Translations under genes and position numbers: made by a program
Part shown: one piece after another, positions 1-7,969 of the stretch
How the letters are laid out: each line of letters begins with the position of its first letter
How positions within the stretch are numbered: position 1 is the first letter of the stretch
The notes under the pieces: model-generated
Told to the model about the DNA's origin: nothing
Database searches by the model: none
Seen by the model: the letters and a program-made list of their open reading frames with translations, nothing else
Source: Bacillus xiapuensis
Lineage (GTDB): Bacteria > Bacillota > Bacilli > Bacillales > Domibacillaceae
Length of the DNA: 64,000 nt
Direction of reading: 5' to 3'
Assembly: GCF_002797355.1 (NCBI RefSeq)
Contig: NZ_KZ454940.1
Span: forward strand, 62,001 to 126,000

Positions 1-2
1 AT

Positions 3-989
3 GATGTCACGATTACCTTAGTCGATAAGGTTCCTTATCATTGCTTGAAAACGGAATATTATGCCTTAGCGGCCGGCACAATATCCGATCATGAGGTTCG
101 GGTTGCGTTTCCTGAGCATTCTCGTTTAAATCTTGTGTTTGGAGAAGTCACAGGCATTGATTTACAGAATAAGCAGGTACACCTGGAAAATCAAGAATCG
201 ATCTCTTATGATGATCTGGTCATCGGACTCGGATGTGAAGATAAATACCATAGCGTCCCCGGGGCCGATCAATATACGCACAGCATTCAGTCCATTGAGA
301 AAGCTCGTCATACGTATCAGACGCTTTCCAATCTGCCCGCTCATTCAAAAATTGGAATTGTCGGGGCAGGGCTGAGCGGCATTGAACTGGCAAGCGAATT
401 GCGGGAGAGCCGGCCGGATCTTGACATAAAGTTGTTTGACCGCGGACCGCGGATTTTAAAAGATTTCCCTGAACGGCTGAGTCAATATATACATAAATGG
501 TTTGTCGAACATGGCGTGGAGGTCATTAATAACGCCAATGTGACGAAAGTGGAGCCGCAAACGATTTATAACCATGAGGATGCCTTCCCGATGGATGCTG
601 TCGTCTGGACGGCAGGCATTCAGCCAAACCGGATTGTGCGGGAATTGGACGTCGAGAAGGACCGCTCCGGACGCGTCAAGCTGACTCCGTATCATAACCT
701 GCCAAACAACGAACATGTATATGTGGTCGGCGATTGCGCTAGCCTGCCTCACGCACCGAGCGCCCAACTAGCGGAAGAACAAGCGGAACAGATTGTCCAA
801 GTTTTAGCCAAACGCTGGAATCACGAACCGCTTCCTGCTGAAATGCCAGAGATGAAGTTAAAAGGGATACTGGGATCCCTTGGAAAAAAACAAGGCTTCG
901 GATTCGTGGCCGACCGCGCCATTACCGGACGCGTAGCCCGCTTTTTGAAGTCGGGCGTTCTCTGGCTATATAAATATCATAACGGATAA
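3..989 (+). CDS. yutJ: NADH dehydrogenase-like protein YutJ, 5'-truncated by the window edge
   Basis: FAD-dependent pyridine nucleotide-disulfide oxidoreductase of the type II NADH dehydrogenase group, expected to be a peripheral membrane enzyme. The frame is open from base 3 and no start is present, so the first residues, including the N-terminal FAD-binding GxGxxG, lie upstream. Visible are the NAD-binding glycine motif IVGAGLSGIELASEL (about residues 115-130 of the visible part), the VWTAGIQPN segment and the C-terminal FAD contact VYVVGDCAS. A TTG in frame at base 45 is internal to the domain and is not the start. B. subtilis YutJ is about 355 residues; about 328 are visible here. The physiological electron acceptor cannot be told from sequence. 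Confidence 0.88.
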   Translation, partial: DVTITLVDKVPYHCLKTEYYALAAGTISDHEVRVAFPEHSRLNLVFGEVTGIDLQNKQVHLENQESISYDDLVIGLGCEDKYHSVPGADQYTHSIQSIEKARHTYQTLSNLPAHSKIGIVGAGLSGIELASELRESRPDLDIKLFDRGPRILKDFPERLSQYIHKWFVEHGVEVINNANVTKVEPQTIYNHEDAFPMDAVVWTAGIQPNRIVRELDVEKDRSGRVKLTPYHNLPNNEHVYVVGDCASLPHAPSAQLAEEQAEQIVQVLAKRWNHEPLPAEMPEMKLKGILGSLGKKQGFGFVADRAITGRVARFLKSGVLWLYKYHNG

Positions 990-998
990 TCTTGAATG

Positions 999-1034
999 AA
1001 ACGGCTGACTCTAGCGGAGTTGGTCGTTTTTTTG
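999..1034 (+). terminator. Rho-independent terminator of yutJ
   Basis: Imperfect stem of AACGGCTGACTC against GAGTTGGTCGTT with a 5-base loop, followed by seven T. It lies 10 bases after the yutJ stop. Confidence 0.7.
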
Positions 1035-1064
1035 TTATATCGTTTCCTCTCTTGGGCCATACTA
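1034..1064 (+). promoter_or_regulatory. Candidate sigma-G promoter of the germinant receptor operon
   Basis: GTTATA, 18 bases, then CATACTA. The -10 matches the forespore sigma-G consensus (CATAHTA) exactly and the -35 matches TGHATA at four of six positions. It sits about 40 bases before the receptor operon, which fits the known forespore expression of germinant receptors. Inferred from sequence only. Confidence 0.5.
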
Positions 1065-1105
1065 AAAGCTGACTATGATGATATAAGCAAAGGGAGGGAT
1101 ATGAC

Positions 1106-2599
1106 CTGCGAAATTTTTTTAAAGGGAAGCAGCCAGCAGCCAATAAGGATCAGCTGGATCAATTATTGGCTGCTTGCCGTGAATCTAGTGACTTTCTTAC
1201 ATTCCAGCTCCGCGATAACCCAGCCTTTGTCATATCCTATTATAAGAGTTTAGTGAATCCGGATACTGTAAATCAAGAAATCTTATCCGCTCTTTCTGAT
1301 AAAAAACTGCCGGATTTGCCAACAATAAAGGAACAGCTGCCAATTGAGGATTTATCCATTTTAGATAATGTTTCAGAAATTCAAGATAAATTGATGACTG
1401 GCTGTGCGATGATTCATCAAAAAAAAGCCCCGAAAGACGGCTTGCTGATTCCTGCCCCGGCTCTGGAGAAGCGGCAAGTGAATGTGCCTGAAACCGAATA
1501 CTCGGTTCTCGGTCCGAAAGAAGCTTTCGTCGAATCACTGGATACGAACATCAATCTCGTCCGCAAACGCTTGCCCATCCCAGAACTGCACATGAAAGAA
1601 ATAAAAGCTGGAAGACTTTCAAAAACACGCGTCAAGGTCGCTTATATTGCGGGGATTGCCAGTCAAGAAAATGTCAATACGATCATCCAAAGAATTCAGT
1701 CTATCGAATATGATCACATTCCTGACAGCTCGTTTATTTCGCAAATGATTGTGGATAATAGAAACTCTCCATTCCCGCAAATTATAGATACTGAACGCCC
1801 AGACCGCGTAGCCAGCTCTCTGGCGGAAGGAAAGATCGCTGTTTTTGTAGACGGATCGCCGCATGTATTGACAGCCCCAACGACACTGACTGAATTTTTT
1901 TCCGCTTATGATGACTACTTTTACACTTGGAATATCGCTTCAGTGTTCAGGTTAATTCGATTATTTGCCGTCACGTTCTCTGTTATTTCCACTCCTGCCT
2001 ACGTGGCCGTATTAACGTATCATTATGAAATGATTCCGCAGGATCTATTAAATACTTTAGTCTCCTCGCGAAGCGGAATTCCATTTCCCCCGATTTTGGA
2101 AGCTCTGATACTCGAGCTGACGATCGAGCTGCTGCGGGAAGCCGGGGCCAGGTTGCCGACGAAGGTCGGACAAACGATCGGGATCGTCGGAGGGATCGTG
2201 ATCGGAACAGCGGCTGTACAAGCGGGCCTAACAAGCAATGTGCTGTTAATAGTTGTCGCTTTAAGCGCGCTGGCTTCTTTTACTACACCTGTTTTTCAGA
2301 TCAGCAACGTCATTCGGCTGCTGCGCTTTCCTTTTTTGGTTTTTGCTCAATTGCTGGGATTAGTGGGCATAGCGGTTTGCTTTGCTTTTGTTCTCGTTCA
2401 CCTGCTCAAGCTCTCTTCTATTGGAAGGCCGTTTCTTACGCCTGTCTATCCCTTGAGAACTCGCGATTTAAAGGACGCTTTGTTCCGTCTGCCCTTCGAC
2501 AGACAAAATTACCGTCCGCTTATCACAAGAGCTGAAGATAAAGTCCGTTTTCAGCGCCAGCCTCGCTCAAAAAATGATTGGGATATCGAGGAATCATAA
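1106..2599 (+). CDS. Spore germination protein, GerA-type receptor A subunit
   Basis: A subunit of a GerA-family germinant receptor in the spore inner membrane. The N-terminal soluble part (about 260 residues) is followed by clustered hydrophobic segments, including the family-typical RSGIPFPPILEALILELTIELLREAG stretch (quoted here in two pieces: RSGIPFPPILEALI and LELTIELLREAG), and a basic hydrophilic tail. The start is unresolved. The frame is open from base 1082 and the only start-like codons are CTG 1106, CTG 1154 and TTG 1166. CTG 1106 has AGGGAGG eight bases upstream and gives an N-terminus RNFFKGKQPANKD, which looks native; an ATG at 1101 belongs to another frame that joins this one only if the T7 tract at 1114-1120 gains a base. 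It is followed after 15 bases by the B subunit. Which germinant it senses cannot be told. Confidence 0.9.
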   Translation: MRNFFKGKQPAANKDQLDQLLAACRESSDFLTFQLRDNPAFVISYYKSLVNPDTVNQEILSALSDKKLPDLPTIKEQLPIEDLSILDNVSEIQDKLMTGCAMIHQKKAPKDGLLIPAPALEKRQVNVPETEYSVLGPKEAFVESLDTNINLVRKRLPIPELHMKEIKAGRLSKTRVKVAYIAGIASQENVNTIIQRIQSIEYDHIPDSSFISQMIVDNRNSPFPQIIDTERPDRVASSLAEGKIAVFVDGSPHVLTAPTTLTEFFSAYDDYFYTWNIASVFRLIRLFAVTFSVISTPAYVAVLTYHYEMIPQDLLNTLVSSRSGIPFPPILEALILELTIELLREAGARLPTKVGQTIGIVGGIVIGTAAVQAGLTSNVLLIVVALSALASFTTPVFQISNVIRLLRFPFLVFAQLLGLVGIAVCFAFVLVHLLKLSSIGRPFLTPVYPLRTRDLKDALFRLPFDRQNYRPLITRAEDKVRFQRQPRSKNDWDIEES

Positions 2600-2614
2600 T
2601 GGGAGGTTATTTCA

Positions 2615-3706
2615 ATGCTGCCACCGCCAACAGAAGACCGGAAAGTCTCCCCTTATTTTATTTTCTATATCATTGTTTCTATGCAAATTGGCATGGGCAT
2701 TCTCGGCTTTCAGCGCTATATCGCCAAGTCAGCCGGACACGATGCGTGGATTTCGATCATAGTTGCCGGACTGTCCCTGCACTTCGTTATGTGGATGGCC
2801 TATCAAATATTAAATAAAGGAAACAACGATATCACCGTCATTCATAAAGAATTATTTGGAAAGTGGCTCGGCGGTCTTTTCAGTGCAGCTTTAATTATCT
2901 ACCTGGTGATTCTTCTCATGACTGTCTGCCGTTCCTATATCGAAATTATTCAGATATGGATATTTCCTCAGCTGGAAACGTGGTATATGGCGCTTATCCT
3001 TTTAGTGCTGATTTACATCTACGTTACCAGCGGCTTCCGGGTTATTGTCGGGCTTTGCTTTCTGACCTTTCTCTTTACATTTCCGCTGTTTTTAATGTAC
3101 GGGTTTCCTTTAAAAGAAGCGAAATTTTCTTATTTACTGCCGGTGATGGATCATTCCGTCTCTGAAATACTGGCGGGTGCAAAGACCATGGCCTTTAATT
3201 ACGCCGGATTCGAAACGCTTTTCTTTCTGTATCCATTTATTAAAAATGCCCCCAGCTCCCATAAGTGGGCACAATACGGGGTAGCGTACAGCACCTTGAC
3301 CTATATGATCACGGCGATTGTTACCTTCTTATATTTCAGTCACGGACAATTGATTCATACGATTTGGGCGACGTTAACTTTGTGGAAAATCGTCGATTTT
3401 CCTTTCATTGAGAGATTTGAATACGCGGGAATTGCTCTCTGGCTTTTTGTCATCCTCCCTAATCTCTGCTTATATACCTGGGGAGCTACAAGAGGAATGA
3501 AACAATTATTCGGCATCAAACAAAAAAAAGGACTCGTTCTCCTTCTCATTCTGACTTTTATCATTATGGTTCTCCTGACCGATCGCCAGACGATTAATCA
3601 AGTCACGACATGGACCGGTACCATCAGCTTATATATATTCTATGCTTATATTCCGTTTCTTTTCGTTTTCCAAAAAATCCGTATAAGAATGAGGAAGTCG
3701 CTATGA
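2615..3706 (+). CDS. Spore germination protein, GerA-type receptor B subunit (permease-like)
   Basis: Integral membrane subunit of about 363 residues related to the APC amino acid permease superfamily, with about ten hydrophobic segments starting at YFIFYIIVSMQIGMGILGFQ. In GerA receptors this subunit binds the germinant and controls ion release. ATG 2615 follows a GGGAGG ribosome site. The stop overlaps the start of the C subunit (ATGA at 3703-3706), indicating translational coupling. Confidence 0.9.
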   Translation: MLPPPTEDRKVSPYFIFYIIVSMQIGMGILGFQRYIAKSAGHDAWISIIVAGLSLHFVMWMAYQILNKGNNDITVIHKELFGKWLGGLFSAALIIYLVILLMTVCRSYIEIIQIWIFPQLETWYMALILLVLIYIYVTSGFRVIVGLCFLTFLFTFPLFLMYGFPLKEAKFSYLLPVMDHSVSEILAGAKTMAFNYAGFETLFFLYPFIKNAPSSHKWAQYGVAYSTLTYMITAIVTFLYFSHGQLIHTIWATLTLWKIVDFPFIERFEYAGIALWLFVILPNLCLYTWGATRGMKQLFGIKQKKGLVLLLILTFIIMVLLTDRQTINQVTTWTGTISLYIFYAYIPFLFVFQKIRIRMRKSL

Positions 3707-4782
3707 AGAATTTTTGGATTGGACTCCTATTCGCTCTCATCTTGATATTTAATTACCAGCTGACGCCATCCATATTGGAAGACACACAGCATATTTCCGC
3801 TATTGGCTATGACCATGCAGGAGATCACCGCGTAAAAGCCACCGCAGCTGTGCCTTTTTATCCGGCCGGTGAAAATGTGAATCCGATTAACGTCTCCTAT
3901 ACCGTTGAAGGCCATACAAGTAAAAGCGTGAGACAATTGTTTCAGACAGAGGCGCAAAAGGAAATAGAAGCTGGACGCATAAACAGTGTAGTGATCAACC
4001 GAAAGTTGGCGAAGGAAGGCATTCTGCATATTGTCGATTCTTTCAGCCGTGATCCTTTTATCGGCAGAGATGTTCACCTTGCCATCATCAAAGACACATC
4101 TGAGGAAATTCTGAAATATAAGTATCCCAACGCTGTTCTATCTTCGCGTTATCTCGATGATTTGCTGGATCAGGGACTGCAGGACATCATCCCTAAAACG
4201 AACCTTCATTCTTTCCTTTCGCAGTATGACGGAATGGGACAGGATCCGTTTCTTCCTTTGTTAGATTTGCGTGAAGAGCATATTCACTTTGAAGGGCTCG
4301 CTTTATTTAAGAATGATCAGTATGTCGATTCTATTTCTTACAAAGAAAGCTATTTATTTAAACTCCTGTACGAGAAATCACGGGAGGGCTTATACAATAT
4401 TCGGATGGATGATGGAAGTTATCTGACGATTGAAAACGTTAGAACAAAAGTGAAGTACAATGTGCATGGCACGAAAAAACAACCAAAAGTGGAAATTCGC
4501 TTATCACTCTTGGGAGAAATTAAAGATGCCTCCGGTAAATCTCTTCATCAAAAGGAAAGAATGAAGAAAGTGGAAGAACAATGGAGGAAAGAAACGAAAA
4601 AAAATGCAGAAAAATTAGTTCAGAAATTTCAGGAGCTAAAAATCGATCCTTTAGGAATCGGAGAAAAGGTCAGAAGCCGTCAGCGGCAGTTCAGGATGGC
4701 AGAATGGGAAAGTCTCTACCCCACTGTTCCAATCAGCATAAGTGTGAAGGTGAGGACGATCGATACCGGTATTGTTGAGTAG
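3703..4782 (+). CDS. Spore germination protein, GerA-type receptor C subunit lacking a lipobox cysteine
   Basis: Ger(x)C family protein of 359 residues. It has a single N-terminal hydrophobic segment (MKNFWIGLLFALILIFNY) and then the family's beta-rich extracellular domain (TQHISAIGYDHAGDHRVKAT onward) and a Lys/Glu-rich helical region near residue 290-320. Typical C subunits are lipoproteins with Leu-x-Gly-Cys after the signal peptide. Here no cysteine occurs anywhere in the protein, so it should be held by an uncleaved signal anchor or be a member of a non-lipidated subgroup. The ATG overlaps the B subunit stop; frame-open sequence upstream of 3703 is inside the B gene. Confidence 0.88.
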   Translation: MKNFWIGLLFALILIFNYQLTPSILEDTQHISAIGYDHAGDHRVKATAAVPFYPAGENVNPINVSYTVEGHTSKSVRQLFQTEAQKEIEAGRINSVVINRKLAKEGILHIVDSFSRDPFIGRDVHLAIIKDTSEEILKYKYPNAVLSSRYLDDLLDQGLQDIIPKTNLHSFLSQYDGMGQDPFLPLLDLREEHIHFEGLALFKNDQYVDSISYKESYLFKLLYEKSREGLYNIRMDDGSYLTIENVRTKVKYNVHGTKKQPKVEIRLSLLGEIKDASGKSLHQKERMKKVEEQWRKETKKNAEKLVQKFQELKIDPLGIGEKVRSRQRQFRMAEWESLYPTVPISISVKVRTIDTGIVE

Positions 4783-4859
4783 AGTCTTTCTTTTCCGATT
4801 GTCCAGAAAAGGCACATCTTTTCCATTCGAATGGCATGATTGACAAATCGAAGCAAAGA

Positions 4860-4955
4860 CATCCCCGCCGCTCAAAAGAAGAAAAAAGGGTAGCGTCGCA
4901 ATATCCTGCTGCAGCGCCTTTGTCACCTGCATCGTGCTGGCCCGAACGAATCAGA
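4860..4955. repeat. Dispersed repeat, copy 1 (similar to 20650-20745)
   Basis: The gap between the ger operon and gabD (4783-5151) has no convincing gene. Within it, 4905-4950 matches 20699-20742 closely: both carry CCTG[C/T]TGCA[G/A]CGCCTTTG, then CCTGCAT and GAACGAA, preceded in both by AAAAGA and an A-rich stretch. Aligned by eye. Confidence 0.5.
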
Positions 4956-5077
4956 TCGCCCGCTTAGACTGTTTGGGCTCCGCTCCATTTTTGAAATGGG
5001 AGTTCTCCGGCAGTTTAAGAAGAGATCAAGAATCTTGATGACGGTTGCTTCTGCAAGCTTTTTATCTCGCTTAGAGC

Positions 5078-5126
5078 AAAGCAGCCTTAGCCAATGCATC
5101 AGCAAAGGCTAAAGCTGCTTTTTATT
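5078..5126 (+). terminator. Terminator between the ger operon and gabD
   Basis: AAAGCAGCCTTAGCC pairs with GGCTAAAGCTGCTTT with one bulge, then TTTTATTT. The T-run is on the plus strand, so it best serves transcripts from the ger side, about 300 bases downstream of the operon. Confidence 0.6.
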
Positions 5127-5151
5127 TGGCAATGTTGAAATTGCTGCTTTA

Positions 5152-6582
5152 TTAAAATCCTAAAGAAATGTATTTAATCTCCAAAAATTCCTCAATGCCG
5201 TAATGACCGCCTTCACGACCAAGACCGCTTTCTTTATAACCGCCGAACGGAGCCTGAGCCACAGACGGCAAGCCGTCATTTAAGCCAATAATGCCGTATT
5301 CTAATCCTTCGGCGATTTCAACGGCTTCTGAAATATTCTCGCTAAATACATAGGCGGCTAGACCGTATGGTGAACGATTGGCGCGTTCAATGACTTCTTC
5401 ATTTGTTTGGTAAGTGGTCACCGGGGCCAATGGGCCGAAAGTTTCCTCGTTCATGCACATCATATCATCTGTGACACGGGTTAATACGGTCGGCTCGACA
5501 AAATAACCTTTCTGATCTTTTGCCTGGTGGCCGCCGATGAGAATTTCGGCCCCTTTTTGCTTGGCATCCTCAAGCTGGCTGATGACCTTTGCCACCGCTT
5601 GCTCATCAATCAGCGGGCCGACGGTGATGCCTTCCTCCAAACCATTGCCCATTTTAAGTTTGCCCACTTCTGTTCGAAAGGCTTCAGCAAACTCAGCTTC
5701 CATTGATTCATGAACATAAATGCGATTGGCGCAGACGCATGTTTGGCCGGCGTTGCGGAACTTGGAGGCGATCAGGTTCTGCGCCGCTTTTTCAATATTG
5801 GCGTGAGCGGTGACGATAAACGGAGCATGCCCGCCCAGTTCGAAGGAGACTTTCTTCATCGTATCAGCTGCGCCGCGCATTAATAGTTTCCCAACTTCAG
5901 TGGAGCCCGTGAAAGAAATTTTGCGCACTCGGCCATCTTTCAGCCACGCTTCGCCAATGGCTTGCGCATCTCCCGTCACCAAGTTCAACACCCCTTTTGG
6001 AATGCCGGCTTCCTCCGCCAGCTCCATAAGCCGAATCGCTGTTAAGGGCGTTTGTTCTGCTGGCTTAATCACTGCTGTGCAGCCTGCTGCTAAAGCCGGC
6101 GCTACTTTTCTCGTAATCATTGCGGCAGGAAAATTCCAAGGAGTTATCGCTGCTATTACACCCACCGGCTCTTTTTGCACAAACAGCCGTTTACGCGGAT
6201 GAGAGGATGGAATTGTCTCCCCGTAAATCCGTTTCCCTTCCTCTGCATACCAAGAAATGAAACTGTTGGCGTAGCTAACTTCACCGATTGCTTCCGGCAG
6301 CGGCTTTCCTTGCTCTTCCGTCATAATCCTGCCAATTTCTTCTTTATTTTCATCAATTAAGCGGTACCACTCATTTAAATAAGCCGCACGTTCGCCAGCT
6401 GTCAGCTTTGACCATTGCTTAAAGGCAACGTAAGCGGCATCCGCTGCCTGCTCGGCTTCCTCTTTTCCGCCCTCCGGCACAGCTGCAATCACTTCGTTAA
6501 GTGCTGGATTGACTACTTCAATTTTCTTTTCGGTATCTACCCATGCGCCGTTAATATACATTTTCCAATTCTTCATGCTCAT
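5152..6582 (-). CDS. gabD: Succinate-semialdehyde dehydrogenase (GABA shunt)
   Basis: Cytosolic NAD(P)-dependent aldehyde dehydrogenase of 476 residues that oxidises succinic semialdehyde to succinate, the last step of GABA catabolism. Seen: the coenzyme segment TPWNFPAAMITRK, FTGSTEVGK, the catalytic glutamate in FELGGHAPFIV, the nucleophilic cysteine in NAGQTCVCANR (a CVC pair as in SSADHs) and the C-terminal PFGGYKESGLGREGG. It overlaps the upstream permease by 32 bases, so it is the last gene of the gab operon. Assignment as GabD rather than another ALDH rests on the neighbouring gabT and activator. Confidence 0.92.
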   Translation of the reverse strand: MSMKNWKMYINGAWVDTEKKIEVVNPALNEVIAAVPEGGKEEAEQAADAAYVAFKQWSKLTAGERAAYLNEWYRLIDENKEEIGRIMTEEQGKPLPEAIGEVSYANSFISWYAEEGKRIYGETIPSSHPRKRLFVQKEPVGVIAAITPWNFPAAMITRKVAPALAAGCTAVIKPAEQTPLTAIRLMELAEEAGIPKGVLNLVTGDAQAIGEAWLKDGRVRKISFTGSTEVGKLLMRGAADTMKKVSFELGGHAPFIVTAHANIEKAAQNLIASKFRNAGQTCVCANRIYVHESMEAEFAEAFRTEVGKLKMGNGLEEGITVGPLIDEQAVAKVISQLEDAKQKGAEILIGGHQAKDQKGYFVEPTVLTRVTDDMMCMNEETFGPLAPVTTYQTNEEVIERANRSPYGLAAYVFSENISEAVEIAEGLEYGIIGLNDGLPSVAQAPFGGYKESGLGREGGHYGIEEFLEIKYISLGF

Positions 6583-7969
6583 TTTCCTCCTTTATACTTG
6601 TCTGATTCCACATCTCGTATCGATTTCGCTGCATTTGCACAAAGAAGAACAAGCCCATCCCCATCCATCCGGCGATCATTAACCATTCATGCGGCCACAG
6701 GAGCGCAGCGGGCATGCCGGGCATATATAAAGCAATAAAGCAGATGCTAAGCGCGATCGCCATATAGCCTGCTGTATTCCTTTTCCCTGCACGAAACGGA
6801 CGAACCATTTCGGGCTCCTTTCTACGCAGCCGGACAAATGCCAAAGCGACTAAAAAATAGGCGGAGACGATTCCAAGTCCGCCGGCATTAACGATCCACT
6901 GAAGCGCCGGTCGGCCTAACAAAGGAGAGAGCGCGGCGATTGTGCCAAGGAAGAGAATCGCATTAGAAGGAGTTTTAAATCTCGGATGGAGCCGTCCAAA
7001 CCACGGGGGCAGCATTCCATTTTGCGTCATCGTATACAGCACTCGGCTGCCGCCGATAATAAAGGCGTTCCAGCTTGTGACAATTCCGCAAATCCCGCCC
7101 AATATTAAGATTTTTGCGAAAACTTCTGATCCAAAAACAGCGGCCATCGCATCGGCTGTCGCTAATTGAGATACAGCCAGAGCTTCTTTATCCAATGCTA
7201 ATGATACACCAAAAGCAATCGCTAAGTAAAAAACAACGGCACAGCTAACAGAGAGAATCACTATTTTCCCTATATCTCTAAATGGAATATGGGCTTCGCG
7301 AGCCACTTGAGGAATAACATCAAATCCAACAAACAGAAAGGGGATCATGATTAAGACGGCCATTATTCCAGCCGCCCCATCGGCAAAAAACGGCTGCAAG
7401 TTCCGCGGGTCCCCATTTACAGCTGAACCGAAAATCAGCATAAGTCCAATGAGAATAATCGCACTGGTCAGCACCACCTGCGCAATAGCCGCTTCCTTAA
7501 TGCCAACAAAGTTGATCAAGGTCAGCAAAACAGCTCCTGCTGTTCCAATCAGCACCCAGTTAATATAAACATCCCAGCCGGCAATGGTCCATAAATAGCC
7601 TGCTTGATAATTAGGGATAAGATATTCTATTACGGTCGGCAAAGCCACCGCTTCAAATGCAACGACCGACACATATCCCAGCGTCAATGCCCAGGAGGCA
7701 ATAAAGGAGGCTTTTCTGCCCAGCCCGCGGCTGACATGGTGATTGATTCCCCCTGAGGGCATGGCAGCAGAAAGCTCTGCATAGGTTAAGCCAACAAAGA
7801 TGACGAGCAAGCCGCCAACAATAAAGGCAATCAAGGAGCCGATTGAGCCGGCCTGCACAATCCAATTGCCCGAAAGAACTACCCATCCCCAGCCGAGCAT
7901 GGCGCCCATTGCTAAAAATAAGACATCGATTTTAGATAAAACTTTTTTCACCTCGCGGCTTTTTGTCTC
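6551..7969 (-). CDS. gabP: APC-family amino acid permease, probable GABA importer
   Basis: Amino acid-polyamine-organocation permease of about 472 residues with about twelve membrane segments, beginning SKIDVLFLAMGAMLGWGWV. The substrate GABA is inferred from its place between the gab activator and gabD. The open frame extends to 8074, but that part lies inside the activator gene; ATG 7969 directly follows GAAGGAG and overlaps the activator's 3' end by 38 bases. GTG 7948 is an alternative. The tail (NRYEMWNQTSIKEENEHEEL) is hydrophilic and runs into gabD. Confidence 0.82.
   Translation of the reverse strand, partial: ETKSREVKKVLSKIDVLFLAMGAMLGWGWVVLSGNWIVQAGSIGSLIAFIVGGLLVIFVGLTYAELSAAMPSGGINHHVSRGLGRKASFIASWALTLGYVSVVAFEAVALPTVIEYLIPNYQAGYLWTIAGWDVYINWVLIGTAGAVLLTLINFVGIKEAAIAQVVLTSAIILIGLMLIFGSAVNGDPRNLQPFFADGAAGIMAVLIMIPFLFVGFDVIPQVAREAHIPFRDIGKIVILSVSCAVVFYLAIAFGVSLALDKEALAVSQLATADAMAAVFGSEVFAKILILGGICGIVTSWNAFIIGGSRVLYTMTQNGMLPPWFGRLHPRFKTPSNAILFLGTIAALSPLLGRPALQWIVNAGGLGIVSAYFLVALAFVRLRRKEPEMVRPFRAGKRNTAGYMAIALSICFIALYMPGMPAALLWPHEWLMIAGWMGMGLFFFVQMQRNRYEMWNQTSIKEENEHEELENVY

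Noticed and set aside
4651-4932. A 93-residue minus-strand frame with CQSC
   Set aside because: Overlaps the end of the germination operon, has no ribosome site and covers a dispersed repeat.
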